64,000 bases of DNA from Pontibacillus yanchengensis (GTDB taxonomy: Bacteria; Bacillota; Bacilli; Bacillales; BH030062), in contig NZ_WMEU01000002.1 of NCBI RefSeq assembly GCF_009856295.1, positions 62,001 to 126,000 on the forward strand. The letters are read 5' to 3'. The notes under the pieces are model-generated. The model was given only the letters and a program-made list of their open reading frames with translations, was not told where the DNA came from and did no database searches. Made by a program: the position numbers and the translations under genes. Shown here piece after piece: positions 16,226 through 23,539 of this stretch (position 1 is its first letter; every line of letters starts with the position of its first letter).

Positions 16226-17422
16226 GTGAGCAAAATTTTAGCCATCAACGCAGGTAGTTCTTCTTTAAAGTTCCAGCTAATCGAAATGCCATCTGAAGAA
16301 GTGGTCACCAAAGGATTAGTTGAGCGTATTGGGTTGGATGACGCAGTCTTCACTATTGAAGTGAACGACGAAAAAGATAAAACAGTAACGGAAATACCAA
16401 ACCATGAAAAAGCAGTTGAAATTCTTGTGGACAAGCTTCAAAAAACAGGTGTTATTGAATCCCTGGATGAAATTGAAGGAATTGGCCACCGAGTAGTTCA
16501 TGGTGGAGAACGATTCAGTGATTCTGCTCTTGTTACAGAAGAGGTTCTTCAAGAGATTGAGGAAGTTTCAGAATTAGCACCTCTTCATAACCCAGCAAAC
16601 CTAACTGGTATTCGAGCATTCCAAGAAATCTTACCGAATGTTCCTGCTGTAGTTGTATTTGACACAGCCTTTCATCAGTCAATGCCAGAGCAATCTTATT
16701 TATACAGTCTACCGTATGAATACTATGAAAAGTACGGTATCCGTAAATATGGTTTCCACGGTACATCTCACAAGTATGTATCCCAACGTGCTTCTGAGAT
16801 GCTTAATCGCCCTGAAGAGCAATTGCGCATTCTTTCTTGCCACCTTGGTAATGGTGCTAGTATTGCTGCCATTGAAGGTGGGAACTCTGTTGATACGTCA
16901 ATGGGCTTCACGCCACTTGCAGGTGTAACAATGGGAACACGTTCTGGTAATATCGACCCTGCATTGATTCCATATATTATGGACAAAACAGGTAAATCTG
17001 CAGAAGAAGTTCTTCATGTATTGAACAAAGAAAGTGGTCTTCTTGCATTGTCTGGATTCTCCAGTGACCTTCGTGATATTGAAGACAAGGCAAAAGAAGG
17101 CGATGAGCGTGCAGAACTAGCATTAGAAGTATTTGCTGCTCGAGTTCACAAGTACATCGGCTCTTATGCTGCACGTATGCATGGCGTCGATGCTATTGTC
17201 TTCACAGCAGGTGTTGGTGAAAACAGTACAGCTATTCGTGAACGTGTCCTAAAAGGGCTTGAATTCATGGGCGTATACTGGGACCCATCCCTAAACCAAA
17301 CTCGCGGCGAGGAAACATTCATTAACTATCCTCATTCTCCTGTTAAAGTTATGGTTATTCCAACCAACGAGGAAGTAATGATTGCGCGCGATACTGTTCG
17401 TATGATTGAAGAGAATAAATAA
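16226..17422 (+). CDS. ackA: acetate kinase
   Basis: This 398-residue enzyme of the acetokinase family interconverts acetate + ATP and acetyl phosphate + ADP and serves overflow metabolism. The N-terminal [10 protein letters not shown] motif, the catalytic region [29 protein letters not shown] and [10 protein letters not shown] are all intact. Of the in-frame starts, the GTG is preferred: AAGGGG lies nine bases before it, while the nearer ATG would abut that site, and B. subtilis AckA begins MSKI likewise. The promoter with cre upstream predicts activation by CcpA when sugar is plentiful. A terminator follows. Confidence 0.96.
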   Translation: MSKILAINAGSSSLKFQLIEMPSEEVVTKGLVERIGLDDAVFTIEVNDEKDKTVTEIPNHEKAVEILVDKLQKTGVIESLDEIEGIGHRVVHGGERFSDSALVTEEVLQEIEEVSELAPLHNPANLTGIRAFQEILPNVPAVVVFDTAFHQSMPEQSYLYSLPYEYYEKYGIRKYGFHGTSHKYVSQRASEMLNRPEEQLRILSCHLGNGASIAAIEGGNSVDTSMGFTPLAGVTMGTRSGNIDPALIPYIMDKTGKSAEEVLHVLNKESGLLALSGFSSDLRDIEDKAKEGDERAELALEVFAARVHKYIGSYAARMHGVDAIVFTAGVGENSTAIRERVLKGLEFMGVYWDPSLNQTRGEETFINYPHSPVKVMVIPTNEEVMIARDTVRMIEENK

Positions 17423-17429
17423 GAAACCA

Positions 17430-17463
17430 AAGCTACTGAATTCATTCAGTAGCTTTTTTTTTT
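17430..17463 (+). terminator. ackA terminator
   Basis: A perfect 12-bp stem (AAGCTACTGAAT / ATTCAGTAGCTT) is followed by a run of ten T. Confidence 0.95.
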
Positions 17464-17707
17464 GTCCAGGAAATTATAAAAATGTTGGCTTATGCATAAC
17501 TAAGTAAGTTATAGAGGCCACGTCCAGCTCCAGCGCCTAGCAAACTACCTGCACCTCCTTACGATAAGTCAACATCGAACGCTTGCCTCTTCGTGTTTCC
17601 TTTATCTCAAAACGATTCAACGCTGCGTCACGCAGCAACATCGAACCAACCCACGTCCTGTGGGCAGCAGTTCGTACGTCGCTACTCGGGCGCCCGAGCT
17701 TTTGTTC
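17464..17707. repeat. dispersed intergenic repeat, family A, copy 2
   Basis: It starts GTCCAGGAAATTATAAAAATG directly behind the ackA terminator T-run and contains CCAGCTCCAGCGCC, CACCTCCTTACGATAAGTC, the hairpin GCTGCGTCACGCAGC and the hairpin CCCACGTCCTGTGGG, ending GGGCGCCCGAGCTTTTGTTC. Arm changes between copies are partly compensatory (CTACATCACGTAG versus CTGCGTCACGCAG), pointing to selection or history at RNA or cruciform level. Confidence 0.87.
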
Positions 17708-17746
17708 ATGGCTTTTGATAATAATATAATGTATTCAACAAACAGA

Positions 17747-17761
17747 TTGTAATCATTATCA
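17747..17761. promoter_or_regulatory. possible Fur-family operator
   Basis: TTGTAATCATTATCA matches the 7-1-7 Fur-type motif TGATAATNATTATCA at 12 of 14 defined bases, with a perfect right half. It lies about 90 bases ahead of the ecsC-family gene and 17 bases after a TATAAT. Confidence 0.4.
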
Positions 17762-17851
17762 TAAATAACAATAACATCTTCAGTAATGTTCGCAATTTTA
17801 TGGAAATAAGCTAGAATAAAGATAACAAACATGTGAAGGGGCGGATGTAGC

Positions 17852-18679
17852 ATGAGTGAGGAAAAAGTGTATCAAGATATTCTAAAATGGGAGAACCAAT
17901 GGAAAGATTATCGAGCTAATGACTTTGAAATGATTTATGAGCAATGGATGAATAAAACCTTCACGAACTTAAATCCAAAAATGAAGAAAAAATTTTTCCA
18001 CCAAATGGATCAATGGTTCTTTCATACACATGCCTACATACAAGGAACAGCATTTCAAAATGAAGCAAGATTAAGAATTTTAACAAGTGGTCGTATTTTC
18101 CGATCAGATATTGATTATTTAGAAGATATGAAAGAATTAACGATTGATCAATTAACATACTTAGCGCATCAACATATCGCAAAAGGCAAGCTATATTCCT
18201 TTGCTCAAGGAGGTCTTACAGGCACGGGCGGATATCTTCTTTTAGGGGTGGATTTTCCATTAATGATGATATTAAACCTTCGAGCTGTACAGCTAATTGG
18301 TTTAACATTTGGATATGAAGTAAATCATCCTTATGAAATGATGTTGTCATTAAAGATTTTTCATGCAGCTACGTTACCAAAGCGACTGCAAAAAGGGGCC
18401 TGGGATGATCTAAAAAAAGAACTTGAACATCATACTTCTCCGTTTATTTATGAAGGTGAGGATGAATTCACAGATGAAACATGGCTAGAACAGCCATTTA
18501 AGCAAGGAATGAAATCATTATTTATTCTAACGTTCCGGAAAAAACTCATTCAAGGAATGCCGATTGTTAGTATGGTTATAGGAGCTACATTAAATTATCA
18601 ATTAACCCGACAAGTGACCGATTTTGCACTACGATTTTATCAATATCGTTATCTTGTTGAGCAAGGAGAGATTGAGTAA
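17852..18679 (+). CDS. EcsC-family protein
   Basis: This 275-residue protein resembles the EcsC family, whose founding member is encoded in the B. subtilis ecsABC ABC-transporter operon; the biochemical role is unknown. The central GG-rich segment FAQGGLTGTGGYLLLGVDFPLMMILNLRAVQLIGL (about residues 119-153) is the most conserved and membrane-like part, and GMPIVSMVIGA near the C-terminus is a second hydrophobic patch. Its stop codon overlaps the moaB start by one base (TAATG), so the two are translationally coupled. AAGGGGCGG precedes the ATG. Confidence 0.8.
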   Translation: MSEEKVYQDILKWENQWKDYRANDFEMIYEQWMNKTFTNLNPKMKKKFFHQMDQWFFHTHAYIQGTAFQNEARLRILTSGRIFRSDIDYLEDMKELTIDQLTYLAHQHIAKGKLYSFAQGGLTGTGGYLLLGVDFPLMMILNLRAVQLIGLTFGYEVNHPYEMMLSLKIFHAATLPKRLQKGAWDDLKKELEHHTSPFIYEGEDEFTDETWLEQPFKQGMKSLFILTFRKKLIQGMPIVSMVIGATLNYQLTRQVTDFALRFYQYRYLVEQGEIE

Positions 18680-19185
18680 TGTCCGTTTCAGAACATAAAC
18701 AACAATCAAAACCATCGATAACTTGTAAAGTGATTACTATTTCTGATACTAGAGACGAGTCCTCTGACAAAAGCGGCCAGCTAATGATGGATTTTTTAAC
18801 GTCTTCAGGTCATGTTGTTAAGGACTATGAAATTGTAAAAGACCATCAGCAAGCAATCCGAGAATCGATTGAGTTAGGGTGTAGCGATGAGAGAATTGAA
18901 GCCGTTCTAACCAATGGTGGTACTGGTATGGCAAAACGTGATGTAACCATTGAGACAGTGGAAGGTATGTTAGACAAGGAAATGGTAGGCTTTGGTGAAT
19001 TGTTTCGCATGCTAAGCTATACAGAAGATATAGGTTCTGCTGCTATGTTATCAAGAGCCATAGCAGGTGTGCGAAACCAAACAATTTTGTTTTCAACCCC
19101 CGGTTCCACTGGAGCGGTTCGTTTAGCAATGGAAAAACTGATTATGCCTGAATTACCCCATGTAGTAAGAGAGTTATCAAAATAA
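18679..19185 (+). CDS. moaB: molybdenum cofactor biosynthesis protein MoaB
   Basis: This 168-residue protein of the MoaB/MogA family adenylylates molybdopterin before molybdenum insertion. It has the conserved LTNGGTGMAKRDVTIETVEGML block (TGGTG plus downstream D) and FSTPGSTGAVRLAMEKLI. It is the last gene of a two-gene unit with the EcsC-family protein. No other molybdenum cofactor gene lies in the window, as in B. subtilis, where moaB is also separate. Confidence 0.92.
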   Translation: MSVSEHKQQSKPSITCKVITISDTRDESSDKSGQLMMDFLTSSGHVVKDYEIVKDHQQAIRESIELGCSDERIEAVLTNGGTGMAKRDVTIETVEGMLDKEMVGFGELFRMLSYTEDIGSAAMLSRAIAGVRNQTILFSTPGSTGAVRLAMEKLIMPELPHVVRELSK

Positions 19186-19228
19186 GTTTTAAGTGAAAAC
19201 CTCGTATTGAGGGGATTATTTTAAATCG

Positions 19229-19262
19229 AAACTCCAATTATCATAAGAATTGGAGTGTTTGT
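19229..19262 (+). terminator. moaB terminator
   Basis: The stem AAACTCCAATT / AATTGGAGTGTTT has an 8-base loop, followed by GTTATATTGTT. Confidence 0.8.
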
Positions 19263-19502
19263 TATATTGTTATTTCTAATTTAGTCTTGTCTACTTCTTT
19301 CTACCAAAGAAGCCTAAAAGTTGTTTATCAAAACCCCCTGCTGACATCACTATTTGGAGAGAGTTAATAATAAGTGTCTATCTCCAATCCAAGAATTACA
19401 AGAGAATGGCTATAGGTAAGCAAATTTAATGACAATAAAAGAATAAAATGGGAATTAATTCAAAATTATTGCACACTTTTAATTGACAGAAATTTAAGTT
19501 AT

Positions 19503-19509
19503 TTCGACA
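19503..19509. promoter_or_regulatory. Spo0A box upstream of sinI
   Basis: TTCGACA (complement TGTCGAA, a perfect 0A box, in the wider context TTTTGTCGAAA on the minus strand) lies about 75 bases before the putative sinI -10. B. subtilis sinI is activated by phosphorylated Spo0A. The rest of the stretch from 19263 to here is AT-rich with no gene. Confidence 0.6.
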
Positions 19510-19559
19510 AAATCATCAAATAAAAATGGATTTTGCTAACAAATTCTAACAATATTTTT

Positions 19560-19589
19560 GGGACAAGTTTTGTATAGTTAATCTATACT
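19560..19589 (+). promoter_or_regulatory. putative sinI promoter with dyad over the -10
   Basis: TATACT is a good -10. The best -35 is a poor GGGACA with an 18-base spacer, as expected for an activator-dependent promoter. GTATAG-N5-CTATAC at 19572-19588 is a perfect dyad overlapping the -10 and could bind a regulator. The predicted start is at about 19596, the first base of the riboswitch. Confidence 0.5.
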
Positions 19590-19594
19590 AATCC

Positions 19595-19681
19595 TTCAGA
19601 AAAAGGCAAACTAATTGAAAGGTTAGGACGCAAAGTCACAGGTCTAAGGTGAATTTTACTAAGACGGCTGGTCTACCTGGA
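19595..19681 (+). promoter_or_regulatory. class I cyclic di-GMP riboswitch (GEMM-I) controlling sinI
   Basis: The aptamer is read directly. It has AGGCAAAC, a six-pair hairpin capped by the GAAA tetraloop (CTAATT GAAA GGTTAG), the invariant linker GGACGCAAAG, the receptor helix CACAGGTCTAAGG...CTAAGACGGCTGG, and the 3' core CTACC. Helix P1 closes as TTCAG / CTGGA. The tail GACGGCTGGTCTACC fits the family pattern at 13 of 15 positions, and CAG/CTG replaces the usual CGG/CCG as a covarying pair. The base equivalent to G20 of the V. cholerae Vc2 RNA is G (19605), which favours c-di-GMP over cGAMP, and the C92 equivalent is C (19676). It ends 24 bases before the sinI start and is most likely a direct c-di-GMP sensor in the sinI-sinR leader. 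Confidence 0.95.
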
Positions 19682-19692
19682 AAAATTCAGGT
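19675..19692 (+). promoter_or_regulatory. alternative hairpin: likely riboswitch expression platform
   Basis: ACCTG / CAGGT forms a 5-bp hairpin with an 8-base loop that uses the C92 core base and the 3' strand of P1, so it cannot coexist with the folded aptamer. It ends two bases before the GGAGG of sinI and has no T-tract, which points to translation-level or transcript-folding control rather than simple termination. The direction of control (ON or OFF) cannot be decided by eye. Confidence 0.6.
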
Positions 19693-19705
19693 TTGGAGGA
19701 GAATG

Positions 19706-19855
19706 ATGAAAACAAATACGGTTACTGATCGAGAAGAGCTTGATAGTGAATGGGTAGAGTTAATCAAACAGGCAAAGGAGCTGGGATTAACCAAAGAAGA
19801 AATAAAAGGGTTCTTCTATCGGAAAGAAGATCAAATGGTTGTTTATAAGAAGTGA
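19706..19855 (+). CDS. sinI: SinI-type antirepressor
   Basis: This 49-residue protein consists of little more than the SinI/SinR dimerisation helix pair: ELDSEWVELIKQAKELGLTK followed by EEIKGFFYRK. It matches B. subtilis SinI (LDQEWVELMVEAKE...EEIRKYL) and the C-terminal part of the SinR encoded next to it. SinI binds SinR one-to-one and removes it from biofilm matrix operators. Two adjacent ATG codons exist; the second has the better 6-base spacing from GGAGG. A c-di-GMP riboswitch and a Spo0A box lie upstream. In B. subtilis sinIR sits elsewhere, so this locus is a local insertion relative to that gene order. Confidence 0.9.
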   Translation: MKTNTVTDREELDSEWVELIKQAKELGLTKEEIKGFFYRKEDQMVVYKK

Positions 19856-19901
19856 AGGTATAAGGATTTTGTATTGATTTTTAATATTTTTCAGAACAAG
19901 A

Positions 19902-19931
19902 ATGAAACCTTTAATTCAAATATGGTATACT
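19902..19931 (+). promoter_or_regulatory. possible separate sinR promoter
   Basis: TATACT with an ATGAAA-like -35 at 18 bases lies between sinI and sinR. In B. subtilis sinR likewise has its own constitutive promoter. No terminator separates the two genes. Confidence 0.45.
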
Positions 19932-19957
19932 TCATTGCAGGAAGAAGGTGAAGTGCC

Positions 19958-20323
19958 ATGATAGGAGAACAAATTAAGGCTTTACGAAAAGAAAAACAAC
20001 TATCCTTATCAGAACTAGCAGAACGAGCTGGTGTTGCTAAATCGTATCTTAGTTCTATTGAACGTAACCTACAAAAAAATCCTTCTATTCAATTTCTAGA
20101 AAAAATCTCAAAGGTACTGCATGTCCCCCTAGAGCATTTGCTACATAATGACCAACAACGGGAAGAAGGGTCATCATCTTTAGATGAAGATTGGGTAGAC
20201 TTGGTTAGAGAGGCCCAGGACTCAGGAGTAACGAAAGATCAATTTAAAGAATTTCTTGAGTTTAACAAATGGCGACTCCACCAAGGTGAATACACCCAGG
20301 AAAAAAACAATAAATCCAACTGA
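19958..20323 (+). CDS. sinR: SinR-type biofilm master repressor
   Basis: This 121-residue XRE-family repressor has its DNA-binding HTH at about residues 6-58 (SLSELAERAGVAKSYLSSIERNLQ, nearly identical to B. subtilis SinR) and a C-terminal SinI-like multimerisation region at about 77-110 (LDEDWVDLVREAQDSGVTKDQFKEFLEFNKWR). SinR tetramers repress extracellular matrix operons (eps, tapA-sipW-tasA in B. subtilis) and are sequestered by SinI. A basic, Asn/Lys-rich tail follows. The gene has GAAGGTGAAG ahead of ATG and is followed by a strong terminator. Target genes in this organism are not in the window. Confidence 0.93.
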   Translation: MIGEQIKALRKEKQLSLSELAERAGVAKSYLSSIERNLQKNPSIQFLEKISKVLHVPLEHLLHNDQQREEGSSSLDEDWVDLVREAQDSGVTKDQFKEFLEFNKWRLHQGEYTQEKNNKSN

Positions 20324-20341
20324 AAATAAAAATGTACTAAC

Positions 20342-20379
20342 AAAAAACGAAGCTGTATCGGTAACAGCTTCGTTTTTAT
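20342..20379 (+). terminator. sinR terminator (bidirectional)
   Basis: The stem AAAAACGAAGCTGT / ACAGCTTCGTTTTT has a short loop and A and T tracts on both sides, so it can also serve the convergent usp gene. Confidence 0.93.
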
Positions 20380-20407
20380 TATAAGACGACTGAAAAATAA
20401 CGAACTC

Positions 20408-20854
20408 CTAGTGAGTATCCGCTCTTACAACTAATACATCACAGCTTGCATATCGAGTGATATGTTCAGAAACACTTCCAATAAAGAAACGTTCTACAGC
20501 GTTTAATCCTGTGGCACCACATATAATTAAGTCTGCTTCTAATTTTGGCGCTACTTCTTTTGCGATTTTTACTTTTGGAGACCCATAATCAATATCCACT
20601 TGTACTTGCTGAATTCCTGCTTCTTTTGCCTGTTTTTCATACTTGTTTAAGAGCTCCGTTGCATATCCTTCAGCTCGTTCTGCTAAAGAGCGATCGTATG
20701 CTTCCACTGTTGCAAAAGCACGTGTATCTACAACATGACAAATAAAGAGATGAGCATCGTTACGTCTAGCGATATCTATTGCTTTTTCAAAAGCATGTTC
20801 AGAGGCTTCCGAGCCATCGACTGCAATAACGATACGTTTGTACTCAAATGGCAT
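20408..20854 (-). CDS. universal stress protein, UspA family
   Basis: This 148-residue single Usp domain begins KRIVIAVDGSEASEHAFEKAI. The ATP-binding signature G-2x-G-9x-G-S is present as GATGLNAVERFFIGSVSEHI, so it is likely an ATP-binding Usp. The open frame continues about 90 codons upstream, but the ATG used here has AAAGGAGAG at the right distance and the Usp fold starts with it. The sequence upstream on the minus strand holds TATAAT and a cre-like site, so CcpA control is plausible. The exact stress role is unknown. Confidence 0.9.
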   Translation of the reverse strand: MPFEYKRIVIAVDGSEASEHAFEKAIDIARRNDAHLFICHVVDTRAFATVEAYDRSLAERAEGYATELLNKYEKQAKEAGIQQVQVDIDYGSPKVKIAKEVAPKLEADLIICGATGLNAVERFFIGSVSEHITRYASCDVLVVRADTH

Positions 20855-20890
20855 ATGGAATCTCTCCTTTCCTTTTTCTTCATTATAACA

Positions 20891-20904
20891 TTTGAACGCT
20901 TTCA
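20891..20904 (-). promoter_or_regulatory. cre-like site in the usp promoter
   Basis: On the minus strand TGAAAGCGTTCAAA matches TGWAANCGNTNWCA at all but one defined base. It lies four bases upstream of the TATAAT (20887-20882), inside the -35/-10 spacer, a position that would repress. Confidence 0.55.
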
Positions 20905-20970
20905 TTTGGAAAAAGATGTGGCGAAGAATAAGGCTATCTTGTGACATACTAAAAGTGGGAGGTGTTCTAT

Positions 20971-21129
20971 ATGGATAAGGAAAACAAGCTAGGTTTACAA
21001 TTCGACCCTGAAGGGGAAAAGATTGTAGCAGAACAACTTTCTGATAGTTATATGAGTGGAGTAATTGATCAATACGAACAAAACGAAAGAAACAAAAAGG
21101 CCAAAAAGGAACCAAAACGTTCTTTTTAA
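20971..21129 (+). CDS. small acidic/basic hypothetical protein, 52 aa
   Basis: This is a complete frame, with GTGGGAGGTG eight bases before the ATG and a terminator after the stop. The product is hydrophilic, with an acidic N-terminal half and a Lys-rich tail (NERNKKAKKEPKRSF). The middle, VAEQLSDSYMSGVIDQ, weakly resembles the small YozQ/DUF4025 proteins (HEQVSDxYMEGTID) of Bacillus; I am not sure of this. It is divergent from usp. No membrane segment or signal is seen. Confidence 0.75.
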   Translation: MDKENKLGLQFDPEGEKIVAEQLSDSYMSGVIDQYEQNERNKKAKKEPKRSF

Positions 21130-21164
21130 CCACGTCTTCACTTGATTGATGAAAGCATAAAGCT

Positions 21165-21199
21165 CACCCTTCACCTTACACGAGTGAAGGGTGTTTGTT
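21165..21199. terminator. bidirectional terminator
   Basis: CACCCTTCAC / GTGAAGGGTG is a perfect 10-bp stem with a 9-base loop followed by TTTGTTTATTT. It lies between the small plus-strand gene and the convergent permease gene. Confidence 0.85.
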
Positions 21200-21202
21200 T
21201 AT

Positions 21203-22540
21203 TTATAAGGAAGCAAATTTTGTTTTGTTGAATTCAGCTAAAACTCCATAAAGAACTCCGACAATGACAAAGGTAAGAAAGCCAGGAGAAAAGCTTTCTG
21301 GTATGACGAAGTAAATTGCTGTCCCGATTAAAACAGAGATAAATGGCAATCGGTACACACTCCCTGTTTCTTGAAGGGATAACAATGATGATGTGGGTAT
21401 GCTTGCTCGCTTTATCCATAAATAATCAACTACAATGACGGCGGATATAGGAATGATCAGACCTCCAAGAGCCGATATAAATTGCTCAGCTTGATTAACA
21501 AGAGTTGGAGTGGCACTTAATACCACACCTAACACACCGAAAATGATTGCGCTTTGAACTCTTGAGAGTTGAGAAAAAGTATTCAAGAGACTATATCCGC
21601 CTGTATAAGCATTGCTCATATTAATGGAAAGCATCGAAACCATAGCGGTTAAGGTGATGATTGTTATCATCCATGGAGTGGATGTTACTGCTGTTGAGGA
21701 AACATAAGGATTTACATCGTTAAATAAATAAGCCGAACCACTTCCTAAAATAGCAGTTAAGATAAAACCAAAGCTATTCCCCAAAAATAATCCAAGAGCA
21801 CCTTGATTTGGCGTTTTTGCGTAACGTGTCATGTCTGCTGAAGCACTTACGCCCGATACGTATTGAACAAATGCTAAGCTAGAAAAGAAAGCCATCATCG
21901 TAAAGCTACCATGGCCACTTTCTGGTGTAAGCTCTAATAATGAACGATTTGTTTCATTTGTAGTAAAGTAGATATAGAGCATGGTACCTTCGCCAAGTAA
22001 CAGTAATGGCAGGAAGTAAGAGGTAGCTTTTTTTACTGCCTCAAAGCCGATAATGGCTAATATAACCATGACAATAGAGATAGGAATGGAAAACATTAAG
22101 AATGGATATTCAGTTCCAGTTAGCCGTAAAATGAGTTGTTGTAGGACATATGTACCTCCAATGGTTTGAACACTAAACCAATACAACGACGTGACACTTC
22201 GAATGGGAGATGAAAGAAACCTTGCCCCTTTCACTCCAAGCATGGCCCGAATAGCGTATTGTGCTGGAATGCCATGAATACTTCCTGGATAAGACAGTAA
22301 TGAAACAAAGATAAAACCTAGGACAGCACCTATTGTTGTAGAGATAATTGCCGCTAAGAAAGATAAACCACCTTCCATGACAGCTAATGCTGGAATAAGG
22401 AAGTTCCCTGCATTGGCAGAGATAGCAATTTGAATAAACATATAACGATACCAAGGAGTTGTTCTTGCAGATACTGGTACTGCTTCTAATCCCATTTTTT
22501 CTATAATTGTCGACTTTAATTCACGTTGATTTGTACTCAT
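21203..22540 (-). CDS. NCS1-family purine/cytosine permease
   Basis: This 445-residue integral membrane protein has about 12 hydrophobic segments. It resembles the nucleobase:cation symporter-1 family (cytosine, purine, hydantoin or thiamine precursors): YRYMFIQIAISANAGNFLIPAL in helix 1, the GIPAQYAIRAMLGVKGA loop and the AVIVVDYLWIKR segment near the C-terminus. The substrate cannot be told from sequence alone and no catabolic gene is adjacent. The ATG is preceded by GGGGTG. It is divergent from ytkK. Confidence 0.85.
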   Translation of the reverse strand: MSTNQRELKSTIIEKMGLEAVPVSARTTPWYRYMFIQIAISANAGNFLIPALAVMEGGLSFLAAIISTTIGAVLGFIFVSLLSYPGSIHGIPAQYAIRAMLGVKGARFLSSPIRSVTSLYWFSVQTIGGTYVLQQLILRLTGTEYPFLMFSIPISIVMVILAIIGFEAVKKATSYFLPLLLLGEGTMLYIYFTTNETNRSLLELTPESGHGSFTMMAFFSSLAFVQYVSGVSASADMTRYAKTPNQGALGLFLGNSFGFILTAILGSGSAYLFNDVNPYVSSTAVTSTPWMITIITLTAMVSMLSINMSNAYTGGYSLLNTFSQLSRVQSAIIFGVLGVVLSATPTLVNQAEQFISALGGLIIPISAVIVVDYLWIKRASIPTSSLLSLQETGSVYRLPFISVLIGTAIYFVIPESFSPGFLTFVIVGVLYGVLAEFNKTKFASL

Positions 22541-22614
22541 GATTACACCCCTTCATAGCACACATATTGTACATAAGGAACTTCAGGTTGTAAATAAATA
22601 AGGAGGTATTGGAT

Positions 22615-23382
22615 TTGCGACATGCAATTATCACAGCAGGCTCAAAAGGACTAGGAAGAAAAGTAGCAGAGCAATTTCTTGAGCAAGGATATTCTGTAAC
22701 GGTGACGTATCGACAAGATAAAGAAAAGGCAGAATCATTATATAAACAGTATCCTACCTACTCGGATCGTATTCAATGTGTACAAGCTGACGTTACCAAC
22801 CAAAATGACTTGTTGAATCTAGTGGATGAAGTTGTTGAAAAATTTGGAAGGATTGATGTTCTTGTGAACAATGCTGGTCCCTATATTTTCGAACGCAAAA
22901 AAATAATGGATTATTCCGTAGAAGAATGGAATGGTATAATCAGGGGGAATTTAGATGCTGTTTTTCATCTACTAAAAAAAGTTATCCCTGTTATGAGAGA
23001 ACAAAGGTTTGGTCGTATTATTACCTACGGTTTCCAAGATGCTACGTCTGCACCAGGATGGGTGTATCGCGGAGCATTTGCTGCTGCTAAAACAGGTCTT
23101 GTTTCGCTAACGAAAACAATAGCGTATGAAGAAGCAGAGAATGGAATTACAGCGAATATGATCTCACCAGGAAAAATTGAAGCTGATTTAAAAGAAGGTA
23201 CAATTGAAGAAAGTCGTAAACATGAAGATCCTAAGACACCTGTGGGGCGCCCAGGTTCTGGAGAGGATATTTCGAGAGCGATTATGTTTTTATGTGATGA
23301 CCAATCCGATATGGTTACAGGAAGTGTTATAGAAGTAACGGGAGGAGTGGATGTTATTCACAAATATCGTACTCAAAAATAA
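22615..23382 (+). CDS. ytkK: YtkK-like short-chain dehydrogenase/reductase
   Basis: This 255-residue Rossmann protein has the nucleotide-binding TAGSKGLGR (TGxxxGxG type) and NNAGP. In the active-site region the canonical YxxxK reads FAAAK (RGAFAAAKTGL), so the catalytic tyrosine is phenylalanine; B. subtilis YtkK, as I recall it, has the same change. It may act as a non-canonical reductase or a binding protein, and the substrate is unknown. The TTG start six bases after another in-frame TTG is chosen: AAGGAGG lies eight bases before it, and B. subtilis YtkK starts RHALITAG. It lies just before ald with a gap of about 160 bases. Confidence 0.85.
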   Translation: MRHAIITAGSKGLGRKVAEQFLEQGYSVTVTYRQDKEKAESLYKQYPTYSDRIQCVQADVTNQNDLLNLVDEVVEKFGRIDVLVNNAGPYIFERKKIMDYSVEEWNGIIRGNLDAVFHLLKKVIPVMREQRFGRIITYGFQDATSAPGWVYRGAFAAAKTGLVSLTKTIAYEEAENGITANMISPGKIEADLKEGTIEESRKHEDPKTPVGRPGSGEDISRAIMFLCDDQSDMVTGSVIEVTGGVDVIHKYRTQK

Positions 23383-23539
23383 AAATGAAAAAAAGGAATG
23401 GATTTGTTACAATGAAAAGGCTTACATCAAAAAAGTGAAAACTATTCTTCCGTCCACCTTGATTGGAATGCTATAGTTATATCAATCCATTCGCACGAGG
23501 ACGTTAAGCTAAAGTTTTTTATGGGAGGTTGCATAGCAT

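Noticed and set aside
15859..16434. Antisense open frame of 191 codons across the end of ytxK and start of ackA
   Set aside because: Overlaps two well-supported genes and the ackA promoter; composition is that of an antisense shadow.
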